A stretch of DNA of 64,000 nucleotides from an uncultured Prochlorococcus sp. (GTDB taxonomy: Bacteria > Cyanobacteriota > Cyanobacteriia > PCC-6307 > Cyanobiaceae): positions 1 through 64,000 of the forward strand of contig CACKJM010000005.1 of NCBI GenBank assembly GCA_902600475.1, read 5' to 3'. Shown here in pieces: positions 28,588 through 35,258 of the stretch (the stretch's first letter is position 1; each line of letters opens with the position of its first letter). The position numbers and the translations under genes were made by a program. Below the pieces are notes generated by a model. The model saw nothing but the letters and a program-made list of their open reading frames with translations, was not told where the DNA came from and did no database searches.

Positions 28588-29213
28588 ATTTTATTTTTTG
28601 AGAAAATATTATTAATTTTTTTAGACCAGTTATTAATCCATTTTTCATCAGACTTAGTAAAACACTTAGCACTCCAGCCTCCAATCAATATAAAAGCCTT
28701 ATTATTTATTGGTACAACTAAAATAGAAGGAATTTCAGCACAAAAATTATAAAATTCATCTCTTCCTGGATAAAATTTAGTGTTTGCCAATGATATTAAT
28801 TTCATATCTTTAATAGATCTCAGACAAGTTTCCCCAGGTTTAAAATCATTACTTGAAGTGATGATGCCCCTCCTCAATATATTAACGCCATCATTGTGAA
28901 TTAATATTGCTGCTGCTGCTGTAGAAGTTAATATCGCTTCAGATCCCCATGCAAGTTCATCAATAACTTCATCCGGCATTTTTCTATCGAAGAGAAACTT
29001 ATTTTCTCCTTTTAAAACAGATTTCTCACCAGCTATGGGTTGGAATTGTTTAAATAAAAAACCTATCAAAATAATAATTAACGAAGCTATAGCAGCTAAC
29101 ACTTGTGCTCTTTCAAGCTCAGGAGTGATTGTTTCTATTGAAATGAAATTTACTATCTGAAAAATAAAGAGTATTACACCGACTGATATTAATGATTTCC
29201 CATTGAATCCCAT
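28584..29213 (-). CDS. Cofactor assembly of complex C subunit B (CCB2/CCB4) family protein
   Basis: Matches the CCB2/CCB4 family involved in covalent attachment of haem to cytochrome b6: LERAQVLAAIASLIIILIGFLF, then LAWGSEAILTSTAAAAILI and NILRRGII. Two N-terminal membrane helices (about residues 10-28 and 38-58) precede a soluble domain with PGRDEFYNFC and ILVVPINNKAFILIGGWS. Role is inferred from the family, known from chloroplasts and cyanobacteria. Start ATG at 29213, divergent from the next gene across 110 bp. Confidence 0.78.
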   Translation of the reverse strand: MGFNGKSLISVGVILFIFQIVNFISIETITPELERAQVLAAIASLIIILIGFLFKQFQPIAGEKSVLKGENKFLFDRKMPDEVIDELAWGSEAILTSTAAAAILIHNDGVNILRRGIITSSNDFKPGETCLRSIKDMKLISLANTKFYPGRDEFYNFCAEIPSILVVPINNKAFILIGGWSAKCFTKSDEKWINNWSKKINNIFSKNKI

Positions 29214-29323
29214 ATTTAAAATATGTTATTTCTAATTAAATTATGCAAATATTATATTGTTTAGTACATTTAAAATTACTAAACATATAGTTTTTAATAT
29301 ATAATTAACCAAAACATCTCAAA

Positions 29324-29635
29324 ATGAACCTAAAAATCAATAAATATATACTTTCCCTTATCTTTACTGGCTTTATTTTTATTCTTATACCTTCGACTAC
29401 ATACGCAAATGATATTAGTAGTATAAATAAATATTTTGGTATTACTCAACAAAAGACTGTTATCAATTACGAAAAAAGTCAGCCCTCATCTATAGACAAT
29501 CCTGTAGTGGATCCAAATTTTAACACTATGAGATCAAAAGATACTGAGAGTTCAACTGCTACTTATATAGTTATAGGTTTGTTAATTGCTGCCACAATTA
29601 TTCCTTTAGCAACATGGTGGTATTTCTCTAAATAA
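29324..29635 (+). CDS. Small membrane/exported protein, 103 residues
   Basis: Unassigned. An N-terminal signal peptide (KYILSLIFTGFIFILIPSTTYA) is followed by a polar segment of about 45 residues (NDISSINKYFGITQQKT and onward). A C-terminal transmembrane helix at about residues 80-98 (ATYIVIGLLIAATIIPLATW) ends in YFSK. The topology suggests a tail-anchored protein with its loop in the lumen or periplasm. The cobU gene starts 10 bp after it, which may mean shared transcription, but nothing links its function to cobalamin. Confidence 0.7.
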   Translation: MNLKINKYILSLIFTGFIFILIPSTTYANDISSINKYFGITQQKTVINYEKSQPSSIDNPVVDPNFNTMRSKDTESSTATYIVIGLLIAATIIPLATWWYFSK

Positions 29636-29645
29636 TAGAGAATTT

Positions 29646-30206
29646 ATGATTGCCAAGGATTTAAGTATTAATGCATATTCATCTAATATAGTTTTTATTA
29701 CAGGGGGGACAAAAAGTGGCAAAAGTGAATTCGCGGAGCATCTTGCAAAGGAGGTAAAAAATTTATCATATGTTGCCTTATCTGAAAACAATTTGGACGA
29801 TAAAGAATGGCAAGATAAGATTAATTTACATCGAAAAAGAAGGCCAAAAGATTGGAAATTAATAGAAACGACAGATCTATTAAATACATTAAGGAAAGAA
29901 GAAGGTTCATTATTAATAGATTCTATTGGTGGATTTGTTATGAAAAGTATTGGCAAGGAACAAAATGAATGGTCAACAAAAATGAATTCACTTATAAGTC
30001 TCTTAATGAATAGAAAAAGCATAACAATTATTGTTGGAGAACAAGTAGGTTGGAGTTTGGTCTCTGAATATAAAATTGGTAATACATATATTGAAAGAAT
30101 AGGCGAACTTCAAAAGAGAATAACAAAAATATCAAAAGATAATTGGCTGGCTATAAACGGCAGAGCAATCAAAATAGATGAAATAAGTATTGAAATACCT
30201 TCTTAA
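29646..30206 (+). CDS. cobU: Adenosylcobinamide kinase / guanylyltransferase
   Basis: Bifunctional enzyme of the nucleotide-loop assembly of cobalamin: phosphorylates adenosylcobinamide and attaches GMP. The P-loop is clear (FITGGTKSGKSEFAEHLA), followed by HRKRRPKDWKLIET with the conserved histidine region, LLIDSIGGFV, and the C-terminal stretch IGNTYIERIGELQKRI. 186 residues is normal. With cobN and metH it shows de novo B12 use. Start ATG at 29646; stop 2 bp before trmL. Confidence 0.9.
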   Translation: MIAKDLSINAYSSNIVFITGGTKSGKSEFAEHLAKEVKNLSYVALSENNLDDKEWQDKINLHRKRRPKDWKLIETTDLLNTLRKEEGSLLIDSIGGFVMKSIGKEQNEWSTKMNSLISLLMNRKSITIIVGEQVGWSLVSEYKIGNTYIERIGELQKRITKISKDNWLAINGRAIKIDEISIEIPS

Positions 30207-30208
30207 AA

Positions 30209-30691
30209 TTGGAAGTCGCTCTTTTTGAACCTAGAATCCCACAAAATACTGGTAATATTGCCAGATCATGTGCTGCATTTAATATACCTTTAAATCTTAT
30301 AGAGCCCTTGGGTTTTAAGCTAGAAGATAAATATTTAAAAAGAGCAGGATTAGACTATTGGCCTCTAGTTACTGTTAATCAGTATGAGAATTTTGAAAAA
30401 TTTTTTGCGTCAAAATCAACAAAAAGAATAATTTCTTTTAGTAAAAAAAATGGATTATATTTGAAGGATTTTAAATTTAAGCAAGATGATATCTTGCTAT
30501 TTGGGAGAGAAGATTCAGGATTACCCGGTTCAATTATTGATAAAAGCGATTTTTTAATATCAATATTTATGCCGAATATACAGACTGGAAACAATGATCA
30601 AAAAGGTGTTAGAAGTCTAAACCTTGCTGTCGCATGCGGAATTGCTATATATGAGGCCCACAAACAAATAAATTTTCAAAATGGTAATTAA
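30209..30691 (+). CDS. trmL: tRNA (cytidine/uridine-34-2'-O)-methyltransferase, TrmL type
   Basis: SPOUT-fold methyltransferase acting on the tRNA wobble position. The 160-residue protein has the family opening FEPRIPQNTGNIARSCAAF, LIEPLGFKLEDKYLKRAGLDYW, motif LLFGREDSGLP, and the AdoMet-knot end MPNIQTGNNDQKGVRSLNLA. A SPOUT protein this short with this N-terminus is TrmL rather than TrmH. Start is TTG at 30209, 2 bp after cobU. A tRNA gene follows 29 bp downstream. Confidence 0.9.
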   Translation: MEVALFEPRIPQNTGNIARSCAAFNIPLNLIEPLGFKLEDKYLKRAGLDYWPLVTVNQYENFEKFFASKSTKRIISFSKKNGLYLKDFKFKQDDILLFGREDSGLPGSIIDKSDFLISIFMPNIQTGNNDQKGVRSLNLAVACGIAIYEAHKQINFQNGN

Positions 30692-30720
30692 GTACAACCA
30701 ATGCCTTACAATATTCCCAT

Positions 30721-30794
<74 letters not shown>

Positions 30795-30861
30795 TTTTCA
30801 ATACTTATCAATTGAAGAACATAGGTAAAATTTTAATTTAATTAAACTATTAAAGGCAATA

Positions 30862-31149
30862 ATGTCTAATTCACTCGGCACAGTCTTAGATCCAAAAAAA
30901 TCTAAAGCAAAATATCCAGAAGCAAGAGTTATAGTTCTTGATGACAATATTAATACTTTTCAGCACGTCGCAAATTGTCTTCTAACAATACTCCCAATCA
31001 TGAGTGAACAAAGGGCATGGGATCTAACTATCAAAGTTGACAAGACAGGATCTGCAGAGGTATGGAGAGGTAATCTTGAACAGGCAGAGCTATATCATGA
31101 GCAACTATTAAGCAAAGGATTAACATTGGCTCCAATTGAGAAAACATAA
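30862..31149 (+). CDS. clpS: ATP-dependent Clp protease adaptor ClpS
   Basis: Small adaptor that hands N-end rule substrates to ClpA/ClpC. The 95-residue protein shows the core VIVLDDNINTFQHVANCLL, then the helix AWDLTIKVDKTGSAEVWRG and the end AELYHEQLLSKGLTLAPIE. The aspartate pair and hydrophobic pocket region sit in the usual places, with an N-terminal extension of about 20 residues. Start ATG at 30862, 68 bp after the tRNA. The DUF1651 gene follows 11 bp later. Confidence 0.93.
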   Translation: MSNSLGTVLDPKKSKAKYPEARVIVLDDNINTFQHVANCLLTILPIMSEQRAWDLTIKVDKTGSAEVWRGNLEQAELYHEQLLSKGLTLAPIEKT

Positions 31150-31160
31150 AATAAGTAAGA

Positions 31161-31412
31161 TTGACAGAAAATTTTTGGCTTATAAATTCTAATCGTTCAA
31201 GGGTTAAAAGGTTTTCAAAGAATAATCAAATTAAAGATAAATTTTTTGAATATATGTTTATTGACTCTGGAAGAATTCTTGGTGTTTTAGGAAAAGAACC
31301 ACCACTTATGACAACCAGAGAAGAACTTAAAGTTGATATAGCTAGAGATGAATGGAGAAAGTTAATCGCTCAAGGTTGGAGGAGAACTAAACCAGTTTGG
31401 GAAGACTATTAG
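31161..31412 (+). CDS. DUF1651 family protein
   Basis: 83-residue protein with the DUF1651 pattern known from marine picocyanobacteria: NFWLINSNRSRVKRF near the start, then PPLMTTREELKVDIARDEW and a Trp-rich end KLIAQGWRRTKPVWEDY. Function is unknown. Start TTG at 31161, shortly after clpS. It marks the beginning of the small-gene stretch that runs to 35 kb. Confidence 0.7.
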   Translation: MTENFWLINSNRSRVKRFSKNNQIKDKFFEYMFIDSGRILGVLGKEPPLMTTREELKVDIARDEWRKLIAQGWRRTKPVWEDY

Positions 31413-31540
31413 TATCCAATATTGTTACTAGGATTAGTTATATAAATAATGAGATTTAGGACGTAGTTAGCGGGTAAATTTAAAGGCTTCAAAAGTAACA
31501 AAGCCATTCCTTGAGTCACATTAAATTCTTTATTTTCCAT
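31409..31540 (-). CDS. Possible small protein, 43 residues
   Basis: ATG at 31540 to TAA at 31411-31409 gives 43 residues: MENKEFNVTQGMALLLLKPL, followed by NLPANYVLNLIIYITNPSNNIGY. It has moderate hydrophobicity and no recognisable family. The end overlaps the stop of the DUF1651 gene on the other strand by 4 bp. The composition is protein-like and the gap has no other content, but an ORF this short could be chance. Confidence 0.35.
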   Translation of the reverse strand: MENKEFNVTQGMALLLLKPLNLPANYVLNLIIYITNPSNNIGY

Positions 31541-31719
31541 AAAAAAATAAAAGTCCTATTTTAATTATAAAAAGACTGTCAAATACAAACTAAAATACTG
31601 AAAAAAAGATATAAAAGCATTTATTGATTAAGGATTTTCAAGATATCTAATATTTAAAACATATTTTAAAAAATTATAGATTTAGGGCTACTTATTATTT
31701 TTTCACAAAAAATCAACGT

Positions 31720-31725
31720 TATAAT
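31720..31725 (+). promoter_or_regulatory. Candidate -10 box for the 49-residue gene
   Basis: TATAAT at 31720-31725, 37 bases before the ATG at 31763. No convincing -35 box is seen 17 bp upstream. In such AT-rich DNA the match alone is weak. The 222 bp between 31541 and 31762 hold nothing else recognisable. Confidence 0.3.
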
Positions 31726-31762
31726 TTAATAATCCCTACTATTTAATACTTATAAATACCCA

Positions 31763-31912
31763 ATGAAGCATCTCATCTCAAGCAAAAGATCAAGAGCTTT
31801 ATTTGTTATTGGAATAGTTGCTATAAGTATTGGATTAATATCAAAAAAAGTAATTAACTATCCAGGCGGAGGATGTATGAAAGGTACTCAAGAAATAACC
31901 TTTAATATCTAG
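31763..31912 (+). CDS. Small single-helix membrane protein, 49 residues
   Basis: ATG at 31763 to TAG at 31910-31912. It has a basic N-terminus (MKHLISSKRSRA), one hydrophobic helix (LFVIGIVAISIGLIS) and a short tail with NYPGGGCMKGTQEITF containing a single cysteine. No family is recognised. Basic N-terminus plus helix suggests a cytoplasm-anchored or exported small protein. It is convergent with the thioredoxin-fold gene across 23 bp, so both probably end here. Confidence 0.55.
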   Translation: MKHLISSKRSRALFVIGIVAISIGLISKKVINYPGGGCMKGTQEITFNI

Positions 31913-31935
31913 CCATTAATCAGCTTACATTTTCC

Positions 31936-32325
31936 TTAATTCTTAAATCCAGTCAACTTTGATAACTCTTTTAGTGAAAGTACACCTAAAATTAGTTTTC
32001 CATTTATTTCCCATGTTGGAAACCCTTTGATTTTTTTATCAATGCATAATTGTGTTTGACTGTTTATGCCATCTCTTGCACATTCAACTACATTAAGTTC
32101 TCTATAAGCTTGCTTACCAAATAATTCACTTTGATTAAGGCAATTAGGACACCAATATGCTGAATATTTAACTACATCATTATCTTTAAGGTACTTTGCC
32201 AACTCGATGGATTCCCTAGTGCTTTCTGAGGTGACTATAAGTTCTTTCTTATTATTTAAGTGGGAGCTATATACAACACTTGGTAAAGTAAGCAAAACTA
32301 ATATTGGGATTAATAGGTTTTTCAT
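31936..32325 (-). CDS. Exported thioredoxin-fold protein (VKOR C-terminal-domain-like)
   Basis: 129 residues with a signal peptide (KNLLIPILVLLTLPSVVYS). The segment YSAYWCPNCLNQSELFGKQA has the redox motif Cys59-P-N-Cys62; Cys82 and Cys94 are further conserved-looking cysteines, and GFPTWEINGK carries the cis-proline. This order closely resembles the thioredoxin-like domain fused to cyanobacterial VKOR, here as a stand-alone periplasmic or lumenal protein. It should act in disulfide formation or exchange; the membrane partner is not in this window. Its ATG overlaps the TGA of the upstream 50-residue gene (ATGA), indicating coupling. Confidence 0.8.
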   Translation of the reverse strand: MKNLLIPILVLLTLPSVVYSSHLNNKKELIVTSESTRESIELAKYLKDNDVVKYSAYWCPNCLNQSELFGKQAYRELNVVECARDGINSQTQLCIDKKIKGFPTWEINGKLILGVLSLKELSKLTGFKN

Positions 32326-32474
32326 TTATTTACTACTTTTCCTCCATATTTTCTAACTATCTTATCAAGCAAAATTCGTATATCTTTATTTTTGAGTTTC
32401 TCTATTTGCTGAAGATTTTCAAGAAGATCACATATTTGATCCTGTGTATCTTCATTTAATTCACTTACTGCCAT
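32322..32474 (-). CDS. Small protein coupled to the thioredoxin-fold gene, 50 residues
   Basis: ATG at 32474 to TGA at 32324-32322. A soluble, charged, probably helical protein: MAVSELNEDTQDQICDLLEN, then LQQIEKLKNKDIRILLDKIV and a basic end RKYGGKVVNK. The stop overlaps the start of the thioredoxin-fold gene as ATGA, the classical translational-coupling arrangement and the main reason for calling it real. No family is recognised. Confidence 0.65.
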   Translation of the reverse strand: MAVSELNEDTQDQICDLLENLQQIEKLKNKDIRILLDKIVRKYGGKVVNK

Positions 32475-32564
32475 TTATATTTAAAGTTTTTATATTCCAA
32501 TTTTAAATCAAAAGTAAATTTACATACTTATTGTATTTATATTTTTTTATTGCTATTTTTTTAA

Positions 32565-32605
32565 AGCGGGCTAAGGTTCATATCTCCACGAGGATTTAGT
32601 CCGCT
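32565..32605. terminator. GC-richer hairpin, probably a bidirectional terminator
   Basis: AGCGGGCTAA (32565-32574) pairs with TTAGTCCGCT (32596-32605): ten pairs, one G-U, around a 21-nt loop. On the plus strand AAATTTTTT follows; on the minus strand the stem is followed by TTAAAAAAATAG, so the plus direction has the better T-run. On the minus strand it lies between the RHH gene and the 50-residue gene and could separate them. It is strikingly GC-rich for this region. Confidence 0.5.
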
Positions 32606-32728
32606 AAATTTTTTAAAATTCAATTTATTTTGGATCCCTATTTAAGAAGTTGATTAGAAATATTCAAAAATATTTATCTTTGCTTAATTTCTAAATTCCA
32701 TTGAAGAGCATTCTCATATAAACATTAA

Positions 32729-32741
32729 TAGTGTGACACTA
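32729..32741. promoter_or_regulatory. Palindrome TAGTGTGACACTA at the 3' end of the RHH gene
   Basis: A perfect inverted repeat of TAGTGT around one central base, ending 1 bp past the stop of the RHH gene. Same half-site as the two sites upstream of that gene at 33123-33157. Confidence 0.6.
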
Positions 32742-32742
32742 T

Positions 32743-33108
32743 TTATTCAATAATGTTGTTATTTTGCTTCATAACTTTCTTAAAATACTTAAACTCAATA
32801 AATTCATGCATCATTTTGATATCATCAGATAATACTTTTTTATTAACTGCATATTCGTTCACATTACGTGGAGATTTATTATTTTCAGAAAATGTTTCGT
32901 GGTCAAAAGAAAAATTTATAAAATCATCTTTACCATTTTGATTTTGACCATAAGATTCATTTAACACACCGCGAGACCTCAACGCTTCCTCAACCAATAT
33001 ACCAGTGACTTTTGACTGACTAAACTCATTAGCTGTACACAATTTTTCAATAATTTCATGCACTTCTTCACTTGGCAAAAAACCAATTCTTTTCCTCGGA
33101 GAGGGCAT
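32743..33108 (-). CDS. Ribbon-helix-helix transcriptional regulator
   Basis: The N-terminal 45 residues (MPSPRKRIGFLPSEEVHEII, then LCTANEFSQSKVTGILVEEALRSRG) fit a CopG/MetJ-type ribbon-helix-helix fold. The remaining 75 residues are polar, with a helical C-terminus (FIEFKYFKKVMKQN), and are unassigned. The frame is open to an ATG at 33141, but the ATG at 33108 starts right at the conserved MPSPRKRIGF, and the longer start would lie inside the palindromic sites. It is divergent from a 50-residue gene, with operator-like palindromes in the 77 bp between them; autoregulation is the likely reading. Confidence 0.78.
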   Translation of the reverse strand: MPSPRKRIGFLPSEEVHEIIEKLCTANEFSQSKVTGILVEEALRSRGVLNESYGQNQNGKDDFINFSFDHETFSENNKSPRNVNEYAVNKKVLSDDIKMMHEFIEFKYFKKVMKQNNNIIE

Positions 33109-33122
33109 AATTAAAAAAAAAT

Positions 33123-33159
33123 TAGTGTCACACTTGCACATTATAAGTGTTGCACTATA
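33123..33159. promoter_or_regulatory. Paired operator-like palindromes between the RHH gene and its divergent neighbour
   Basis: TAGTGTCACACTT at 33123-33135 and AAGTGTTGCACTA within 33144-33159, centres about 22 bp apart (two helical turns). Both are variants of TAGTGTNACACTA, present as a perfect copy after the gene at 32729. They lie 15 to 51 bp upstream of the RHH start codon at 33108 and 27 to 63 bp upstream of the divergent ATG at 33186. Confidence 0.65.
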
Positions 33160-33185
33160 TTTGATTTAAGTCAACTAATATTGCT

Positions 33186-33338
33186 ATGCATATTTTATTA
33201 TTTCCTGTCGGATTTATTCTTTGGTATCTAGCTTATGAAGCAAAACCTATCATTAATGATGAAGTAACACTTAATTGGGAAGAAAAAAATACAATTAAAA
33301 GAAATAAACTTTTAAATATAATCAACGAAAGCTTTTAA
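33186..33338 (+). CDS. Small protein with hydrophobic N-terminus, 50 residues
   Basis: ATG at 33186 to TAA at 33336-33338. The N-terminal helix MHILLFPVGFILWYLAYEAK is hydrophobic and would insert in a membrane. The rest is polar and basic, ending NTIKRNKLLNIINESF. No family is recognised. It is transcribed away from the RHH regulator and shares the palindrome-bearing gap with it, so it may be under that regulator's control. The stop overlaps the stop of the convergent 59-residue gene. Confidence 0.55.
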   Translation: MHILLFPVGFILWYLAYEAKPIINDEVTLNWEEKNTIKRNKLLNIINESF

Positions 33339-33514
33339 AACTTACTCTTAATCGATTTTGACCATTCCTTGTGCTTATTATCTAGATCTGAGATTAACTG
33401 TTTTTGATAAGTAAATTTGAGTTGATTTTCGTTAAGTGATTTTTTTGTAATAATCATCTCTTTAGAAAAAAAATAAGGAGTGTTAGAACTACTAAATTTT
33501 TTTTTGACATCCAT
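33335..33514 (-). CDS. Small basic protein, 59 residues
   Basis: ATG at 33514 to TAA at 33337-33335. Lysine-rich and soluble: MDVKKKFSSSNTPYFFSKEM opening, and DLDNKHKEWSKSIKSKF at the end. No recognised family. The last 4 bp overlap the last codons of the convergent 50-residue gene on the other strand. The intervals on either side hold nothing else. Confidence 0.5.
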   Translation of the reverse strand: MDVKKKFSSSNTPYFFSKEMIITKKSLNENQLKFTYQKQLISDLDNKHKEWSKSIKSKF

Positions 33515-33676
33515 ATAGTTAATTTATCTATTTTTTTTATATGACTTAAAAAGTTATAGTCTCAATATTTTTATATTTTTTTTATATTTCCTTCATATGT
33601 GTTTTTAGCACGTTTGTAAAAAATATTAGTTTATTAAATAATAAAGGCTATATTTAAACAAAATATATGTTTTATC

Positions 33677-33850
33677 ATGAATCTAAAGGAGAGAGGGATT
33701 ACTGTTGGAGATTTACTAATAATACTAATAATAATAATCACTTCTACAATATTAATTAAATCACTTAGCAAGGATAAGAAAACAACACCTAATTATAGTA
33801 AGCAAGAGCAAGTTTCTTATAAGAAAAATTACTATCAAATGTTTATTTGA
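33677..33850 (+). CDS. Small single-helix membrane protein, 57 residues
   Basis: ATG at 33677 to TGA at 33848-33850. A short charged N-terminus (MNLKERGITVGDL) leads into one hydrophobic helix (LIILIIIITSTILIKSL) and a basic tail rich in Lys, Tyr and Gln (KDKKTTPNYSKQEQVSYKK). Possibly preceded by a purine-rich stretch. No family recognised. The 162 bp between 33515 and 33676 upstream are AT-rich without visible genes. Confidence 0.55.
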   Translation: MNLKERGITVGDLLIILIIIITSTILIKSLSKDKKTTPNYSKQEQVSYKKNYYQMFI

Positions 33851-33960
33851 AAAACATATATAAATTATTTATAAAACTCTTAATTAATTCAATTAACTAT
33901 TAAGTATCACTTATGTAAATTTCAAGAATTAATAATTATCAAACAATAGGTTTATGTATT

Positions 33961-34137
33961 TTAAATATTTTGATGAAATGATTTAGAACTTTCCCATTTC
34001 AAGTTATCATTTAAATCATTGATATCATTTGATATTGAAACTAAATTCACCATTTGAAGAATTTGACTTTTATTTAGCCTATTAATAAGAATAAGTTTAT
34101 TAAGCATTTCTAAAACAGATTTATCGTTTATATTCAT
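33961..34137 (-). CDS. Small protein, 58 residues
   Basis: ATG at 34137 to TAA at 33963-33961. Predicted helical and soluble: MNINDKSVLEMLNKLILIN, then RLNKSQILQMVNLVSIS, ending KWESSKSFHQNI. The first 35 residues have a regular hydrophobic spacing that could make a helix pair. No family recognised. The 199 bp upstream (34138-34336), shared with the next gene on the other strand, contain only AT-rich sequence. Confidence 0.5.
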   Translation of the reverse strand: MNINDKSVLEMLNKLILINRLNKSQILQMVNLVSISNDINDLNDNLKWESSKSFHQNI

Positions 34138-34336
34138 TGTTTTTATAAAAAACTATGATCCTTTAATTCAAATACTTTATCTTATAATTTTAAAAATTTC
34201 TCTTAAAATATCATTATAAACTCTACATTAAATAAAAAAAATTATTTATTTAATCATAAAAATAAAAACTCTTACTTATAAATAAATATCTTAAGCTCAG
34301 TTTCTTATAAATTCGTTTATTGTAAAAAGAAAAAAA

Positions 34337-34507
34337 ATGAAAAAAAACTCCAAGAAAGAATACCTTAATAGAGATGAAGTTAATGAAATGATTGAATCAG
34401 CTTTAAGGAGACATAATAGAAGATCTACAATAATATCAAGCGTACTTGGCTGGATTCTAATAGGAGGTTATTCGTTTGGACTTTTTCAAGCAGTTCAAAA
34501 TGTCTAA
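34337..34507 (+). CDS. Small membrane-anchored protein, 56 residues
   Basis: ATG at 34337 to TAA at 34505-34507. The basic, helical N-terminal half (MKKNSKKEYLNRDEVNEMI, then ESALRRHNRRS) precedes one hydrophobic helix (TIISSVLGWILIGGYSFGLF) and a short tail AVQNV. Cytoplasmic N-terminus and a tail anchor are the likely topology. No family recognised. A poly-A tract directly before the start is of unknown relevance. Confidence 0.6.
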   Translation: MKKNSKKEYLNRDEVNEMIESALRRHNRRSTIISSVLGWILIGGYSFGLFQAVQNV

Positions 34508-34570
34508 TTAATCTTTTCTTTAAAGTAGAACTTGCCAGATGATAAATTAATATAAGACTAAGTATTTATT

Positions 34571-34792
34571 ATGAGGGAATATATTGAGGAGAATCTTACA
34601 GTTATAAGAAAATATTTAAAAAAACGAAAGAAGTATACATCAAAATCAAATAATGCTTCGATAATGGAAGAATTCAAAGAATGGAGCATTGATCCATTAC
34701 CTGAGACAGAATCAATTTGGACTTTACCTGACTTAACGAGAAATGAAAGACTAAAAAATTTTTGTCGCTCAATTAAAAAGGAAATAAGATAA
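34571..34792 (+). CDS. Small basic protein, 73 residues
   Basis: Unassigned. Highly charged, starting MREYIEENLTVIRKYLKKRK, with a distinctive middle FKEWSIDPLPETESIWTLPD and a basic end NFCRSIKKEIR. No membrane segment. The start is ATG at 34571. It is convergent with the 52-residue membrane protein across 4 bp. The longest open frame among the small genes here, so the most secure of them. Confidence 0.65.
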   Translation: MREYIEENLTVIRKYLKKRKKYTSKSNNASIMEEFKEWSIDPLPETESIWTLPDLTRNERLKNFCRSIKKEIR

Positions 34793-34796
34793 GTTT

Positions 34797-34955
34797 CTAA
34801 CTACCTAGTTGTATATGATTTACCTTTAAGTAAAAATAACCCGCAAATCCAATTATATTCAAAATTACAACGAAAATCCAAGCTCCAATTGGCTGATTAG
34901 AATCAAATTTTTTTATTTTAACTTTTTCCTTTAATCTTTCAATATATTTAGCCAT
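34797..34955 (-). CDS. Small single-helix membrane protein, 52 residues
   Basis: ATG at 34955 to TAG at 34799-34797. A basic N-terminal helix (MAKYIERLKEKVKIKKF) precedes SNQPIGAWIFVVILNIIGFAGYFYLK, whose hydrophobic part spans the membrane once, and a short end VNHIQLGS. Layout is like that of small photosynthetic-membrane subunits, but no named subunit matches. No family recognised. Confidence 0.6.
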   Translation of the reverse strand: MAKYIERLKEKVKIKKFDSNQPIGAWIFVVILNIIGFAGYFYLKVNHIQLGS

Positions 34956-35258
34956 AATTAAAAATATTAAAAAGAATATTTTTAATTATAGAGAGTTTAA
35001 TTTTAAGGAATCTTAAATAAAATGAAATTTCTTTTAATTCGAATTTTTATTGTCAAGCCTGTTAATAGGATATTTAATTAACTCCTTTTTGAGATTTTTT
35101 AAAAGTTTATTGTGATTCAAAATTGTAAATTTCCTAGTAAAGGAATAGTGCCATTTCATTGAATTTTAAAAAAACTTGCTAATTCATTATTAATAAAATT
35201 ATAATACTTATTAGGGTCACTTAGACCATACATAATTTAAATTAGGACAAATTTTTTC
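34956..35258. other. Intergenic region upstream of the peroxiredoxin gene
   Basis: About 300 bp with no convincing open frame. The right end carries the peroxiredoxin promoter described separately. The rest is AT-rich; no strong hairpin or repeat was seen. Confidence 0.6.
35176..35205 (+). promoter_or_regulatory. Sigma-70-type promoter of the peroxiredoxin gene
   Basis: TTGCTA (-35) at 35176-35181 and a perfect TATAAT (-10) at 35200-35205, 18 bp apart. This puts transcription start near 35212, about 47 bases before the ATG at 35259. The best-matching promoter seen in the window. Confidence 0.6.

Noticed and set aside
31536..31762. Additional small gene or RNA in the 222 bp gap
   Set aside because: No frame with reasonable composition and no strong hairpin; only a weak -10-like box near its end.
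33109..33141. Longer start of the RHH regulator
   Set aside because: The upstream ATG would place coding sequence over one of the palindromes and adds residues before the conserved MPSPRKRIGF.
31409..34955. Prophage or transposon remnant
   Set aside because: No integrase, transposase, structural gene, attachment repeat or composition shift is visible; the small genes are as AT-rich as their neighbours.
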